Below, one piece after another: positions 8,536 to 18,425 of a stretch of DNA of 64,000 nucleotides. The DNA is taken from contig NZ_CP049239.1 of NCBI RefSeq assembly GCF_015679985.1, positions 434,001 to 498,000 on the forward strand, read 5' to 3'. Numbering within the stretch: position 1 is the first letter of the stretch; the number at the start of each line of letters is the position of its first letter. Source of the DNA: Campylobacter concisus (lineage in GTDB: Bacteria; Campylobacterota; Campylobacteria; Campylobacterales; Campylobacteraceae). The notes beneath the pieces are model-generated. The model was given only the letters and a program-made list of their open reading frames with translations. It was not told the origin of the DNA and did no database searches. Position numbers and translations under genes: made by a program.

Positions 8536-9366
8536 ATGAAAATAGGTATCATCGGACTTGGTCTTATGGGTGGCTCACTTGGGCTAGCATTAAAAGATGA
8601 AAAATTAATCTCTTGTGTTAGCGGATACGATAAAGACGAAAATCATAGCAAAAAGGCCTTAGAACTTGGCTTGGTGCATGAAATTTTAAGCATTGACGAG
8701 ATGAAAAAGAAGTGTGACATCATCTTTTTGGCTGTACCAGTCGAGGCTATCGTGAGCATCGTGCAAAATTTAACTGATATCAGCGAAGATACAACTATCA
8801 TTGATTTTGGCTCAACTAAACAAAAGATTATCGAGGCAGTACCAGAAAAAATTCGTAAAAATTTCATTCCAGCTCACCCAATGGCAGGTACCGAGTATTC
8901 TGGTCCAGAGGCTGCTTTCAAATCACTTTACACAGGGGCAACTGTTATTGTTTGTGACTTTGCAGAAAGCGCAGAAAAACATGTAAAAAGAAGCGTTGAG
9001 TTGTTTTCTTGCCTTGGTATGAAGATCATTTTCATGAGCGCAAAAGAGCATGATCATCACGTAGGTCTTATTTCACATTTGCCTCATGCGATTGCATTTT
9101 CGCTTGCTAGTGGAATTTTAAAAGAAGAGGATAAAAGGCACATCGTAGCACTTGGAGGACCGACATTTAAAGGCATGATACGTGTCGCAAAGAGTTCGCC
9201 TTTTATGTGGAGCGATATCTTTAAGCAAAATAAAAATAATGTTGTTGAAGCTATAAATATGTTTGAAAAAGAGCTAAATTTGTGCAAAGATCTCATAAAA
9301 GATGAACGCTGGGATGAACTTTTTGCTTGGATGAGCGACGCTAGAGCCGTAAGAGAAATTTTGTAA
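8536..9366 (+). CDS. tyrA: Prephenate dehydrogenase
   Basis: 276 aa NAD-dependent enzyme that oxidatively decarboxylates prephenate to 4-hydroxyphenylpyruvate in tyrosine synthesis. The Rossmann motif GIIGLGLMGGSLG spans residues 4-16. AHPMAGTEYSG carries the catalytic His region, and HHVGLISHLPH a second conserved His block. There is no chorismate mutase or ACT domain, so it is the monofunctional form. GAAGG lies 6 nt before the ATG. It is followed by the M23 peptidase gene. Confidence 0.93.
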   Translation: MKIGIIGLGLMGGSLGLALKDEKLISCVSGYDKDENHSKKALELGLVHEILSIDEMKKKCDIIFLAVPVEAIVSIVQNLTDISEDTTIIDFGSTKQKIIEAVPEKIRKNFIPAHPMAGTEYSGPEAAFKSLYTGATVIVCDFAESAEKHVKRSVELFSCLGMKIIFMSAKEHDHHVGLISHLPHAIAFSLASGILKEEDKRHIVALGGPTFKGMIRVAKSSPFMWSDIFKQNKNNVVEAINMFEKELNLCKDLIKDERWDELFAWMSDARAVREIL

Positions 9367-9428
9367 TTAACTAAAAATTTATTGATTTACGTGTAAAATT
9401 TTGCAAATTGAATTTAAGGTAAAAATAT

Positions 9429-10799
9429 ATGTATAGACGTGGGATAGGCGGTTTTGGTATTGTTGTGCTTTTGCTAATTTTAATTTTAGCCGGTGGTTTT
9501 GGCTATGCTTTGATGTCAAAAGATTTTGAGCGAAATGAGCCGATAATCGGTGTTGCTGATAAAGTTTATTGGAATCTTAGAACCCCAATGAATATCAAAT
9601 TTAAAGATGATAGTGGTATAAAATTTGTACGAATTAGTATGAATGATGGGAAAAATGATCTAAATTTATTAAATCAAATCATACAAAATCCAAGTACCGA
9701 GCTTGATGTAAATTTAACCTTTCCAAAGACTGGCTTTTTTGCTCAAAAAGATACCTATGAGATGAATATCGAAGCTGTAGATACTAGTAAATGGAGCTTT
9801 TTTACTGGCAATAAAGCTAGCAAAAAGGTTGAAGTAGTGCTTGATACTTCAAAGCCTGATCTTTACGTGCTTTCGCAGTCTTATTCTATCTCAAAAGGTG
9901 GTAGTGCTGTTGTGGTGTTTAGAGCAACTGATAATCAGCTAAAAGAGGTCTATGTCCAGACAAATTTTGGTAAGAAATTTAAGGCTGTTCCATTTTATAA
10001 AGAGGGCTTTTATGCAGCACTTGTTGCTTGGCCAGTTCAGGTTGAAAATTTTAGTGCAGAAGTTATTGCTAGGGACTTCGCAGGCAATGAGAGCAAGTCA
10101 CATGTTAGATATTTTTATGAAAATGTAAAGTATAAAACTTCAACTATCGCATTAAACGATAGATTTTTAGATGGCAAAATAGTCGATCTAACTGATCAGT
10201 ATGCAAAAGATCCAAGCGCGCTTTCAAGGCTTGAGAAAATGAGATTTGTCAATGAAACGCTTAGAAATTCAAACGAAGAAAAAATAACAGCACTTACTAC
10301 AAATCCTGGTGATGAGATGTTATCTGGCTTTAGTGTGACACCATTTTATCCACTAAGAAATGGTAAAAAAGTGGCTGACTTCGCCGATCATAGGTACTAT
10401 ACATATAATAACGAGCAAGTAAGCGAATCATGGCATATGGGAATAGACTTTGCAAGTGTGGCAGCGGCTCCTATAATAGCTAGTAATGCCGGCCGTGTCG
10501 TGCTTGCATCTGAAAATGGAATTTATGGATTAAATATTGTGATTGATCATGGATTTGGGCTTTATTCGCTTTATGGACACTGCTCAAGCACTAGAGTAAA
10601 AGAGGGCGATATGGTGGCAGTTGGCGATCAGATAGGCACTACTGGAACTAGTGGTCTTGCACTTGGAGATCACCTTCACTTTGGAATTTTAGTCCAAGGC
10701 GAAGAGGTGAGACCACAACAATGGATGGATAAAAAGTGGATAAAGGACAATATCACAAGTGTTTTAGATGCTGCAAAAGCGATGATAGACAAGAACTAA
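9429..10799 (+). CDS. M23-family zinc peptidoglycan endopeptidase, membrane-anchored
   Basis: 456 aa. A single hydrophobic segment (9-29) anchors it with the bulk in the periplasm. The C-terminal lysostaphin-like domain keeps all metal and catalytic residues: His336 and Asp340 (HMGID), His384 (YGHC), His415 and His417 (HLHFG). The middle 300 residues are beta-rich. M23 enzymes cut peptide crosslinks, and in helical Campylobacterota such enzymes set cell curvature (family knowledge). I cannot assign it to a named Csd or Pgp protein. It lies between tyrA and lpxC, as in C. jejuni. Confidence 0.88.
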   Translation: MYRRGIGGFGIVVLLLILILAGGFGYALMSKDFERNEPIIGVADKVYWNLRTPMNIKFKDDSGIKFVRISMNDGKNDLNLLNQIIQNPSTELDVNLTFPKTGFFAQKDTYEMNIEAVDTSKWSFFTGNKASKKVEVVLDTSKPDLYVLSQSYSISKGGSAVVVFRATDNQLKEVYVQTNFGKKFKAVPFYKEGFYAALVAWPVQVENFSAEVIARDFAGNESKSHVRYFYENVKYKTSTIALNDRFLDGKIVDLTDQYAKDPSALSRLEKMRFVNETLRNSNEEKITALTTNPGDEMLSGFSVTPFYPLRNGKKVADFADHRYYTYNNEQVSESWHMGIDFASVAAAPIIASNAGRVVLASENGIYGLNIVIDHGFGLYSLYGHCSSTRVKEGDMVAVGDQIGTTGTSGLALGDHLHFGILVQGEEVRPQQWMDKKWIKDNITSVLDAAKAMIDKN

Positions 10800-10861
10800 A
10801 AAATTTGCAAAATTGATTTTTTAGTGCTATCATAAGCGGATTAAAAGTATAAGGAAAATTC

Positions 10862-11746
10862 TTGAAACAAACTACTATCGCAAGACGCGTTGAGACCGTT
10901 GGTATAGGGCTTCATAAAGGTGAGCCGATAAGACTTATACTAGAACCTCTTGATGCAAATTCTGGTATTATTTTGCACCGAGAAGATCTTGGTATTAGTT
11001 TTAAAGCTGAACCTAAAAATGTGATAAATACGCAGATGGCAACCGTTGTTGGCAACGAGAAAGGCTTTATTAGTACGATTGAGCATCTAATGTCAGCCAT
11101 AAATGGTTATGGTATTGATAATATTAGAATCTCTGTTGATGCAAATGAAATTCCCGTCATGGATGGTAGTGCAATAAGCTTTTGCATGCTACTTGATGAG
11201 GCTGGCATAAGATATCTTGATGCCGGTAAAAAAGTAATTCTTGTCCGCCGTGAAGTTGAGGTTGTTGAAGGTTCTAAATTTGTACAAACTTCACCTTCAA
11301 GAAGTCCAAAATTTGACTATACGATAAAATTTGATCATCCAGTTATTGGTGAACAAAGATATGTTTTTGATTTTAGTAAAAGCTCTTTTATAAAAAATAT
11401 AGCTCGTGCTAGAACTTTTGGATTTTTGAAAGATTTACAGCGTTTACAAGCTCAAAATTTAGCTCTTGGTGCATCGCTTGATAATGCCGTGGCAATTGAT
11501 GATACGCATATCCTAAATCCAGAAGGTTTGAGATTTGAAAATGAGTTTGTAAGGCACAAAATTTTAGATGCGATTGGTGATTTAAGCTTGCTTGGAGCGC
11601 CTTTATTGGGCGATTATACAGCATTTGCTGGAAGCCATGACCTAAATCACAAATTAACTCTTGCTTTGATGTCCGATGAGAAAAACTACGAGATCGCAAC
11701 TCTAAATGGCGAACTTCTAAAAGAGTATCAAAAGGTATTTGCATAG
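10862..11746 (+). CDS. lpxC: UDP-3-O-acyl-N-acetylglucosamine deacetylase LpxC
   Basis: 294 aa zinc deacetylase for the first committed step of lipid A synthesis. Zinc ligands are visible as His75 (IEHLMSAI), His232 and Asp236 (RHKILDAIGD), and the catalytic His259 region is GSHDLNHKL. FEN and GLHKG motifs are also present. It starts at TTG with AAGGAAAA 5 nt upstream, and no in-frame ATG precedes the conserved TTIARRVETVGIGLH. Its stop overlaps the likely non-canonical start of tsaB. Confidence 0.95.
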   Translation: MKQTTIARRVETVGIGLHKGEPIRLILEPLDANSGIILHREDLGISFKAEPKNVINTQMATVVGNEKGFISTIEHLMSAINGYGIDNIRISVDANEIPVMDGSAISFCMLLDEAGIRYLDAGKKVILVRREVEVVEGSKFVQTSPSRSPKFDYTIKFDHPVIGEQRYVFDFSKSSFIKNIARARTFGFLKDLQRLQAQNLALGASLDNAVAIDDTHILNPEGLRFENEFVRHKILDAIGDLSLLGAPLLGDYTAFAGSHDLNHKLTLALMSDEKNYEIATLNGELLKEYQKVFA

Positions 11747-12189
11747 AAAATATTGAAATTTTAGTTGTCTCTTTATCGACTCCGCTCTTGGTTGGAGTTT
11801 ATAAAGACGGCGTAAAATTTGATGAAATTACGACTGATGAACATGCCAGTGAAGCTTTGATAAAGATCTTAGAAAATTTATCCTCTAAATTTAATATCAC
11901 AAAAATTATCTATGCAAATACGCCAGGCAGTTTTATGGGGCTAAAGGTGGCCTATGTAATATTAAAAACATTTTCTTTGGCTAAAGGCTGCAAATTTTAC
12001 GCCGTTAGTGGCTTTAGTTTAAATGGTCACCAAGCTATAAGAGCAAATAAAAATTTAAGTTTTGTTTTAAAAGATGGCAAAATTTCACTTGAAAAAGTGG
12101 AGCCAGTAGGATTTAGGTTGCCTTTAAATTTAGATGAATTAAAACTAAATTCAGATACACTTCCAGATTATATCATCCAAGCAGTTTAG
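11743..12189 (+). CDS. tsaB: TsaB-like tRNA threonylcarbamoyladenosine protein, non-canonical start
   Basis: About 148 aa from an ATA at 11743, or 145 from an ATT at 11752. A TTG at 11788 gives only 133 aa and cuts off ILVVSLSTPLLVGVY, which matches the first strand and loop of the ASKHA fold. ANTPGSFMGLKVAYVILKTF corresponds to the family's GPGSFTGLR-type motif. TsaB is the partner of TsaD in making t6A37 on tRNA. The protein is much shorter than E. coli TsaB (231 aa), keeping essentially the N-terminal lobe. AAGG at 11732-11735 lies 7 nt before the ATA. There is no ATG, GTG or TTG in frame between 11788 and the end of lpxC. Confidence 0.65.
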   Translation: MENIEILVVSLSTPLLVGVYKDGVKFDEITTDEHASEALIKILENLSSKFNITKIIYANTPGSFMGLKVAYVILKTFSLAKGCKFYAVSGFSLNGHQAIRANKNLSFVLKDGKISLEKVEPVGFRLPLNLDELKLNSDTLPDYIIQAV

Positions 12190-12197
12190 GAGAAATT

Positions 12198-13082
12198 TTG
12201 AACATCTTAGTGCCTGCAACAAGTGCAAATTTGGGTCCTGGTTTTGATGCTTTGGGGCTTAGTTTGAAGCTTTTTAATAGTGTGAAAATCGAGCCAGCAA
12301 AATTTAGCTCAGTGTCGATAAACGGCGAAGGCAGTGGAAGTGTAAATTTAAAGAGAAACAATATATTCTTAAGTATTTTTAATGAAATTTTTTTTGAGCT
12401 AACTGGTAAAAATGAAAATTTTAGAGTCGTTTTTGAAAATAATATCCCATTTTCAAGGGGGCTTGGCAGTAGCTCCGCTGTTATCGTTGGGGCCATTGCT
12501 TCAGCGTACGAAATGGCTGGCTTTAAGGCAAGCAAAGAGACAGTTTTAAATAAAGCTATCATCTATGAAACCCATCCTGATAATATCTCGCCAGCAGTTC
12601 ACGGTGGATTTATCAGCGCGATCGTAAAAAATGGTAATGTTTACGCAAATAAAATAAGTTTAAGCGATGAGATAAAAGCAATAGTTGTTATCCCAAATAA
12701 ACCGATGAGTACATCCTCGTCAAGACAAATTTTACCAAAGAACTATACGATGAAAGAGTGTGTAAATAACTTATCTCATGCCGCTTTTTTAACGTCTTGT
12801 TTTTATGAAAAAAAGTATGATCTCTTAAAAATAGCAAGCAAAGATTTGATGCATGAAGAGCGTAGAATGCACGCTTTAGAAGAACTTTTTGAAGTTAGAA
12901 AAGTAGCTTATGAAAATGGTGCTTTAATGAGCACGCTTTCAGGCTCAGGTTCAAGCTTTTTAAATATCGCTTACAAAGATGATGCTAAAAATTTACGAGA
13001 TATTTTAAAGAGTAAATTTGGTGATTTTAGGGTTGAGGTTTTTTCATTTGATAACGATGGATACGAAATTACGCAAAGCTAA
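12198..13082 (+). CDS. thrB: Homoserine kinase
   Basis: 294 aa GHMP kinase that phosphorylates homoserine in threonine synthesis. The ATP-binding loop PFSRGLGSSSA is at 84-94, the N-terminal ATSANLGPGFDALG at 7-20, and the C-terminal STLSGSGSS is the third GHMP motif. It starts at TTG with TTAGGAGAAA upstream, since MNILVPATSANLG is the conserved N-terminus. It follows tsaB by 8 nt. Confidence 0.95.
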   Translation: MNILVPATSANLGPGFDALGLSLKLFNSVKIEPAKFSSVSINGEGSGSVNLKRNNIFLSIFNEIFFELTGKNENFRVVFENNIPFSRGLGSSSAVIVGAIASAYEMAGFKASKETVLNKAIIYETHPDNISPAVHGGFISAIVKNGNVYANKISLSDEIKAIVVIPNKPMSTSSSRQILPKNYTMKECVNNLSHAAFLTSCFYEKKYDLLKIASKDLMHEERRMHALEELFEVRKVAYENGALMSTLSGSGSSFLNIAYKDDAKNLRDILKSKFGDFRVEVFSFDNDGYEITQS

Positions 13083-13103
13083 AAACAAGTTTAAAAAGAT
13101 ATA

Positions 13104-13358
13104 ATGAACAAAAATAATCCTGTAAGGACATGCGTCGCTTGTAAAATTAAAATTTCTCAGAGCTTGTTAAAAAGATACCGCTTGGTAGGTAAAAATTTAG
13201 AACATGGCAAAGGAAATGGTCGTAGCTTTTATCTGTGTGACAAATGTATACAAAAAGATATAAAAATTTTAAAAAAAATAATTGATAAACAAACTAAAGG
13301 TGCTCTTATTTGTGATGCACCGAAGTTAAAGGAGATACTCTTAAATGAGCAATGTTAG
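13104..13358 (+). CDS. YlxR/RnpM-family protein (DUF448)
   Basis: 84 aa, basic. RTCVACKIK near the N-terminus is the YlxR signature (RTCVxC), followed by [10 protein letters not shown]. Members sit upstream of infB across bacteria, bind RNA and have been linked to RNase P modulation in Bacillus. It overlaps infB by 14 nt, so translation is probably coupled. The extra CDKC pair with the N-terminal CVAC could form a zinc site. Confidence 0.88.
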   Translation: MNKNNPVRTCVACKIKISQSLLKRYRLVGKNLEHGKGNGRSFYLCDKCIQKDIKILKKIIDKQTKGALICDAPKLKEILLNEQC

Positions 13359-15993
13359 GATTTCAGAGATCGCAAACGAGCTTGGCTATCCAAGTAAAGA
13401 GATAGTAGAAAAAGCTCAAGAGCTAGGATTAAAAGTCAAAACTCACTCAAATGCAGTTAGCCTTGAAGAGGCCGAAGCTATATATGAATATGTTCAAACT
13501 GGCGTGATACCAGATAAATTTAAAAAGAAAAAGAGTGAACCTAAACCAAAAAAAGAGCCTAAAAAAGAAGTAGAAAAAGAGTCAGTAAAAAAAGAAGAAA
13601 AACAAAAAAGTGAACCTAAAAAAGCTACTACTAAAACTGAGTCAAAGTCGGTAAAAGCTGAGCCTAAGAAAGAGGCACAAATTTTAGAAGAAAAACAAAA
13701 AATTGAGCCTAAAAAAGAAGAAATAAAAGTAGAGCAAAAACAAGTCGAAGCTCCAAGGCCAAAAGAGAGCTTGGCCGATGTGACTCAAAAAAGACGTGGC
13801 CTTGTGATAGTAAAAAAGAAAAAAGACTATGAAGCGCCAATTGCTACAAAAGAAGAGAAAAAGCCTGAGCCAAGCATAGCTAATATAAGCGATTTTAAAA
13901 GTATGTTTTCAGCAAATGATGAAAATTTAGCTAAGAAAAAGAAAAAAGATAAAAAAGTAGTTGTTGCAAGTAAAAAGGATAACACTCAGAAGATGGATCT
14001 ACTTGGCGGAAGTGATTTTGGTGACATTGTACTAGAAGATGAAGATGTAGTTGTTCTTCCTGATTTTAGTTTTAAAACTCCGGTACCAGCACCTGCTCAA
14101 AAGACAAAACAGCCAAATGTTATGAGAACTACGGTCAACAATACGATAAATTCATTTGGCGAAGGTGGCATACAAAGAAGAGCTAGAAAAAAACACAAAA
14201 AGCCTGAAAATAAACAAAACAATGAAGCTGTGACGTCTATAAGTATTCCAAAAGAAATTCGTGTTTATGAATTTGCTGAAAAGCTAAACAAACAGCCAAG
14301 CGAGATTATTGGTAAGCTTTTCATGCTTGGTATGATGACAACTAAAAATGACTTTTTGGATGAAGATGCGATCGAAATTTTAGCTGATGAGTTTAATGTA
14401 GAGGTTAATATCATCGACGATCAAAAAGAATTTGACTACGTAGCAGCCTATGAAGAAGAGATAAAAGACGATGAAAATCTCCAGCCAAGAGCACCAGTCA
14501 TAACCATCATGGGTCACGTTGATCATGGTAAAACTTCATTGCTTGATTACATAAGAAAATCACGTGTAGCAGCAGGAGAGGCTGGTGGTATCACTCAGCA
14601 TGTTGGTGCTTATATGGTAAATAAAAACGGCAAAAACATCACATTTATTGACACCCCAGGTCACGAAGCGTTTACTGCTATGCGCGCAAGAGGTGCTGGT
14701 GTAACTGATATAGTTATCATCGTTGTTGCAGCAGATGACGGCGTAAAACCACAAACAAAAGAGGCGGTCAGCCACGCAAAAGCTGCTGGTGTACCAATAA
14801 TCATCGCGATAAACAAAATGGATAAAGAGTCAGCAAATCCTGACTTAGTAAAGACTGGTCTTGCTGAGCTTGATATCATGCCAACAGAGTGGGGCGGAAA
14901 ATATGAATTTGTGCCAATCTCTGCAAAAACAGGCATGGGTATAGATGATCTATTAGAGATCGTGCTTTTACAAGCTGACCTTTTAGAGTTAAAAGCAAAT
15001 CCAAAAGCAAATGCAAAAGCAACTGTCATCGAGAGCTCGCTTCAAAAAGGTCGTGGCCCAGTCGCTACTATCATCGTTGAAAATGGTACGCTTCATGTTG
15101 GAGATACTGTCGTAGCAGGCGTTGCGTATGGAAAGATAAGAAGCTTGCTTGATGACCAAGGTAAGCCTTTGCAAGATATAAAACCAGGCGAATGTGGTGT
15201 GATAGTAGGTCTTAGCGAAATAGCAGAGGCTGGCGAGACGCTAATAGGTGTAAAAACAGATAAAGAGGCTCGTGAATACGCGCAGAAAAAAGCTGAATAT
15301 ATCCGCCAAAAAGAGCTTAGTAAGAGTACAAAAGTTAGTATTGACGAGCTTAGTGCTAAGATTGCTGAGGGTGAGTTAAAGACGCTTCCAATCATCATCA
15401 AAGCTGACGTTGGTGGCTCACTTGAGGCACTAAAAGCAAGCCTAGAAAAACTAGCAAATGATGAGATCAGAGTAAATGTCATCCACTCTGGTGTTGGCGG
15501 CATCACGCAAAGCGACGTAGCACTTGCTAGTGCGAGCGAAGACTGCATAATCCTTGGTTTTAACATAAGACCAACTGGCGAGATAAAAGAAAAGGCAAAA
15601 GAGAGCGGTGTCGAGATAAAGACTTATAATGTTATTTATAATTTAATTGACGACGTGAAAGCGATCTTGGGCGGACTAATGTCACCGATCATCAGAGAAG
15701 AGCAGCTTGGTCAAGCTCAGGTTCGTCAAGTGATCCATGTGCCAAAAGTTGGAACTATTGCTGGATGTATCGTCACTGAAGGCACGATAAATAGAGGCGC
15801 AAAAATTCGCCTTATTAGAGAAGGCGTGGTCGTTTATGAGGGCTTAGTAAGCTCACTAAAACGCTTCAAAGATGATGTCAAAGAGGTCGCTAAAGGTTAT
15901 GAGTGTGGCGTTGGTATCGAAAATTTCAATGATATTAGAGAAAACGACTACATCGAAAGCTTTAAAGAAGTCAAGGAGAAAGCTACTCTATGA
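13345..15993 (+). CDS. infB: Translation initiation factor IF-2
   Basis: 882 aa. A lysine/glutamate-rich, low-complexity segment (about 55-215) follows the short N-terminal IF2N domain. A second IF2N module lies around 310-350. The GTPase G1 motif GHVDHGKT is at 390-397, followed by DTPGH and NKMD, then domains II and III and the C-terminal fMet-tRNA-binding beta-barrel. It delivers initiator tRNA to the 30S subunit. The 3' end overlaps rbfA by 4 nt (ATGA). Confidence 0.97.
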   Translation: MSNVRISEIANELGYPSKEIVEKAQELGLKVKTHSNAVSLEEAEAIYEYVQTGVIPDKFKKKKSEPKPKKEPKKEVEKESVKKEEKQKSEPKKATTKTESKSVKAEPKKEAQILEEKQKIEPKKEEIKVEQKQVEAPRPKESLADVTQKRRGLVIVKKKKDYEAPIATKEEKKPEPSIANISDFKSMFSANDENLAKKKKKDKKVVVASKKDNTQKMDLLGGSDFGDIVLEDEDVVVLPDFSFKTPVPAPAQKTKQPNVMRTTVNNTINSFGEGGIQRRARKKHKKPENKQNNEAVTSISIPKEIRVYEFAEKLNKQPSEIIGKLFMLGMMTTKNDFLDEDAIEILADEFNVEVNIIDDQKEFDYVAAYEEEIKDDENLQPRAPVITIMGHVDHGKTSLLDYIRKSRVAAGEAGGITQHVGAYMVNKNGKNITFIDTPGHEAFTAMRARGAGVTDIVIIVVAADDGVKPQTKEAVSHAKAAGVPIIIAINKMDKESANPDLVKTGLAELDIMPTEWGGKYEFVPISAKTGMGIDDLLEIVLLQADLLELKANPKANAKATVIESSLQKGRGPVATIIVENGTLHVGDTVVAGVAYGKIRSLLDDQGKPLQDIKPGECGVIVGLSEIAEAGETLIGVKTDKEAREYAQKKAEYIRQKELSKSTKVSIDELSAKIAEGELKTLPIIIKADVGGSLEALKASLEKLANDEIRVNVIHSGVGGITQSDVALASASEDCIILGFNIRPTGEIKEKAKESGVEIKTYNVIYNLIDDVKAILGGLMSPIIREEQLGQAQVRQVIHVPKVGTIAGCIVTEGTINRGAKIRLIREGVVVYEGLVSSLKRFKDDVKEVAKGYECGVGIENFNDIRENDYIESFKEVKEKATL

Positions 15994-16355
15994 ACGCTAA
16001 CGAAATAAAGCGTATGAGAACAGAGAGTGTGCTAAAAGAGCTCATCCCAGAGGCTTTAGCTACTCTTGAAGATAGCATTTTAAAGGGGCTTTGTGTCACT
16101 GATGTCGAGTGTAAAAAAGGTAGATACGACGCCTTTGTTTATCTTGATAAAATGGCATTTGATGAGCGTGAACAAGAGTATATTTTGGGGCATTTAAAGC
16201 GAGTTTGTAGGCATTTGCAAAACCACTGCATGGCAGCTGAGGGCTGGTATAGATGCCCAAATTTTCACTTTAAATTTGACGATAGATTAGAGTATCAAAA
16301 CCATATGGATAAGTTGTTTGATAAAATTTCAAAGGATTTAAACAAAAATGGATAA
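15990..16355 (+). CDS. rbfA: 30S ribosome-binding factor RbfA
   Basis: 121 aa, normal for RbfA, a KH-like factor for 16S rRNA 5'-end maturation and cold adaptation. The opening [20 protein letters not shown] resembles the family helix. The context infB-rbfA-rimP is the strong support. A tail rich in Cys and aromatic residues ([20 protein letters not shown]) is unlike E. coli RbfA but fits Campylobacterota versions as I recall. Overlaps rimP by 8 nt. Confidence 0.85.
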   Translation: MNANEIKRMRTESVLKELIPEALATLEDSILKGLCVTDVECKKGRYDAFVYLDKMAFDEREQEYILGHLKRVCRHLQNHCMAAEGWYRCPNFHFKFDDRLEYQNHMDKLFDKISKDLNKNG

Positions 16356-16764
16356 TTTAGACAAACTAGTACGCGAATGCGGCGTAGAGCTTTACGACAG
16401 CGAGATCGCAAATGAAAATGGCAGGGTTATTTTTAGAGTTTACATCACAAAAAAAGACGGAGTTAGCCTAGATGATTGCGAAAAAGTAAGTCGTCTGCTT
16501 TCACCTATTTTTGACGTGACACCGCCAGTTAGTGGGGATTATAACCTCGAAGTTAGTTCGCCTGGTCTTGAGAGAAAGCTTAGCAAGCCATCTCACTTTA
16601 AAGCGAGCGTTGGTGAGCTAGTTAAAGTTCAAACCGAGGCTGAGAAATTTGCAGGAAGGCTTGTAAAAGCAGACGAAGAGGGCATAGCAGTTGAAAACGA
16701 AGAGGGAATCTTTGAGATCAACATCAGTGAGATAAAAAAAGCAAAAACATATTTGGAGTGGTAA
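16348..16764 (+). CDS. rimP: Ribosome maturation factor RimP
   Basis: 138 aa, a little shorter than E. coli RimP (about 150). YNLEVSSPGLERKL is the hallmark motif, and ISLDD-type VSLDDCEKVSRLL precedes it. RimP assists 30S assembly. The gene overlaps rbfA by 8 nt and its stop is immediately followed by the ATG of fhs with no spacer, so fhs is read on the same transcript. Confidence 0.93.
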   Translation: MDNLDKLVRECGVELYDSEIANENGRVIFRVYITKKDGVSLDDCEKVSRLLSPIFDVTPPVSGDYNLEVSSPGLERKLSKPSHFKASVGELVKVQTEAEKFAGRLVKADEEGIAVENEEGIFEINISEIKKAKTYLEW

Positions 16765-18414
16765 ATGCTAAGCGACATCGAGATAACTCACCAAACGAAA
16801 CTAGAACACATCAGTAAAGTTGCTGCAAGACTAGGCTTAAGTGAAGACGAGCTTGAACTTTACGGCAAATATAAGGCAAAAATTTCTCCAAGGCTTGAGC
16901 CGTCAAACTCAAAGCTCATCTTGGTTACCGCTACTAACCCAACCCCATACGGCGAGGGTAAAACGACTATGTCGATTGGTCTAGCCGACGCACTAAATTT
17001 ACTTAGTAAAAAGGTTTGTCTAGCACTTCGCGAGCCATCTCTTGGGCCAGTTTTTGGCATAAAGGGCGGAGCAGCAGGTGGTGGTTACTCGCAGCTTGCG
17101 CCGATGGAGGATCTAAATTTACACTTTACTGGCGACTTTCATGCGATAACATCGGCAAATAACCTCATTTCTGCCATGATAGATAATAGCCTTTATCAAG
17201 AAAATCCACTAAAAATCGAGAAAATTTTATGGAAGCGCTGTATGGATATGAACGACCGCGCGCTTAGATTTATCACTGTGGGACAAGGCGGTAGGACGGA
17301 CGGCGTGCCAAGAGAAGATGGCTTTAATATCACCGCTGCAAGTGAGATCATGGCTGTGCTTTGTCTAGCTACGAGCCTTTCTGATCTAAAAGAGCGCGTG
17401 GCAAATATTATGGTCGCCTACGATAGTGATAAAAAGCCTATCTATGTGCGTGATCTAGGCTGCGAAGACGCTGTTTGTATACTTTTAAAAGATGCAATTA
17501 AGCCAAATTTATTTCAAACGCTTGAGCACACACCTACGCTCGTGCATGGTGGTCCATTTGCAAACATCGCGCACGGCTGCAACTCAGTCATCGCAACAAA
17601 AACAGCTCTAAATTTAGCTGACTACGTCATCACTGAAGCTGGCTTTGGCTCAGAGCTTGGTTCCGAGAAATTTTTAGATATAAAATGCAGGGTTGCTGAC
17701 ATCAAACCAAGCGCTGTGGTGCTTGTAAGTACGATCAGATCGCTAAAATATAACGGCGAAGCAAACAAAGATGAGATCACAAAACCAGATATGAACGCTC
17801 TTAAAAAAGGTATCGAAAACCTTGGTGGACACATCGAAAATTTAAAAGGAAAATTTGGACAAAACGTAGTTGTGGCGCTTAACAAATTTGGCTTTGACAC
17901 CGATGAAGAGATAAATTTTGTAAAAGAGTACTGCCGTGAGCTTGGTGTAGAAGTGGCAGTTTGTGAGAATTTCTTAAAAGGCGGTAAAGGTGCGCTTGAG
18001 CTTGCCGAGCTAGTTTTAAAAGCGTGCGATAAGCCAAGCAAGATAAATTTCACATACGAGATGAGCGACGATACGAAAACTAAAATAGAAAAGGTCGCTA
18101 AGGAAATTTATGGAGCTGGTGAGGTGGTCTTTGAGGAAGCCGCTCTTAAAAAGCTTGAGATGATAAATGAGCTAAATTTGAGCCATTTGCCAGTTTGTAT
18201 CGCAAAAACTCAGTATTCATTTAGCGACGATGCGAAGCTTTTGGGTAGAGCAAAGGGCTTTACATTTAGTGTAAAAGACCTTGATATTAGAACCGGGGCT
18301 GGCTTTATAGTCGCAGTTTGCGGTAAGATCATGCTAATGCCAGGACTTCCAAAAGTGCCAGCTGCTGTTAATATGAAGATAGATGCAGACGGCAAGATCG
18401 ACGGTTTATCGTAA
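16765..18414 (+). CDS. fhs: Formate-tetrahydrofolate ligase
   Basis: 549 aa, matching the family at about 555. It joins formate to tetrahydrofolate with ATP to give 10-formyl-THF, supplying purines and initiator fMet-tRNA. The P-loop PTPYGEGKTT is at 60-69, followed by LREPSLGPVFGIKGGAAGGG, a family signature. The position right behind infB-rbfA-rimP links formyl supply to initiation by location only. The ATG abuts the rimP stop. Confidence 0.96.
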   Translation: MLSDIEITHQTKLEHISKVAARLGLSEDELELYGKYKAKISPRLEPSNSKLILVTATNPTPYGEGKTTMSIGLADALNLLSKKVCLALREPSLGPVFGIKGGAAGGGYSQLAPMEDLNLHFTGDFHAITSANNLISAMIDNSLYQENPLKIEKILWKRCMDMNDRALRFITVGQGGRTDGVPREDGFNITAASEIMAVLCLATSLSDLKERVANIMVAYDSDKKPIYVRDLGCEDAVCILLKDAIKPNLFQTLEHTPTLVHGGPFANIAHGCNSVIATKTALNLADYVITEAGFGSELGSEKFLDIKCRVADIKPSAVVLVSTIRSLKYNGEANKDEITKPDMNALKKGIENLGGHIENLKGKFGQNVVVALNKFGFDTDEEINFVKEYCRELGVEVAVCENFLKGGKGALELAELVLKACDKPSKINFTYEMSDDTKTKIEKVAKEIYGAGEVVFEEAALKKLEMINELNLSHLPVCIAKTQYSFSDDAKLLGRAKGFTFSVKDLDIRTGAGFIVAVCGKIMLMPGLPKVPAAVNMKIDADGKIDGLS

Positions 18415-18425
18415 ATTTAGAAAAT

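Noticed and set aside
13500-13990. Repetitive Lys/Glu/Pro-rich DNA that looks like a repeat array.
   Set aside because: It is the low-complexity N-terminal region of IF-2, not a DNA repeat or CRISPR.
14661-15566. Overlapping minus-strand frames within infB (14661-15029, 14989-15174, 15093-15566).
   Set aside because: Serine/alanine-rich shadows of the IF-2 coding strand, without ribosome sites.
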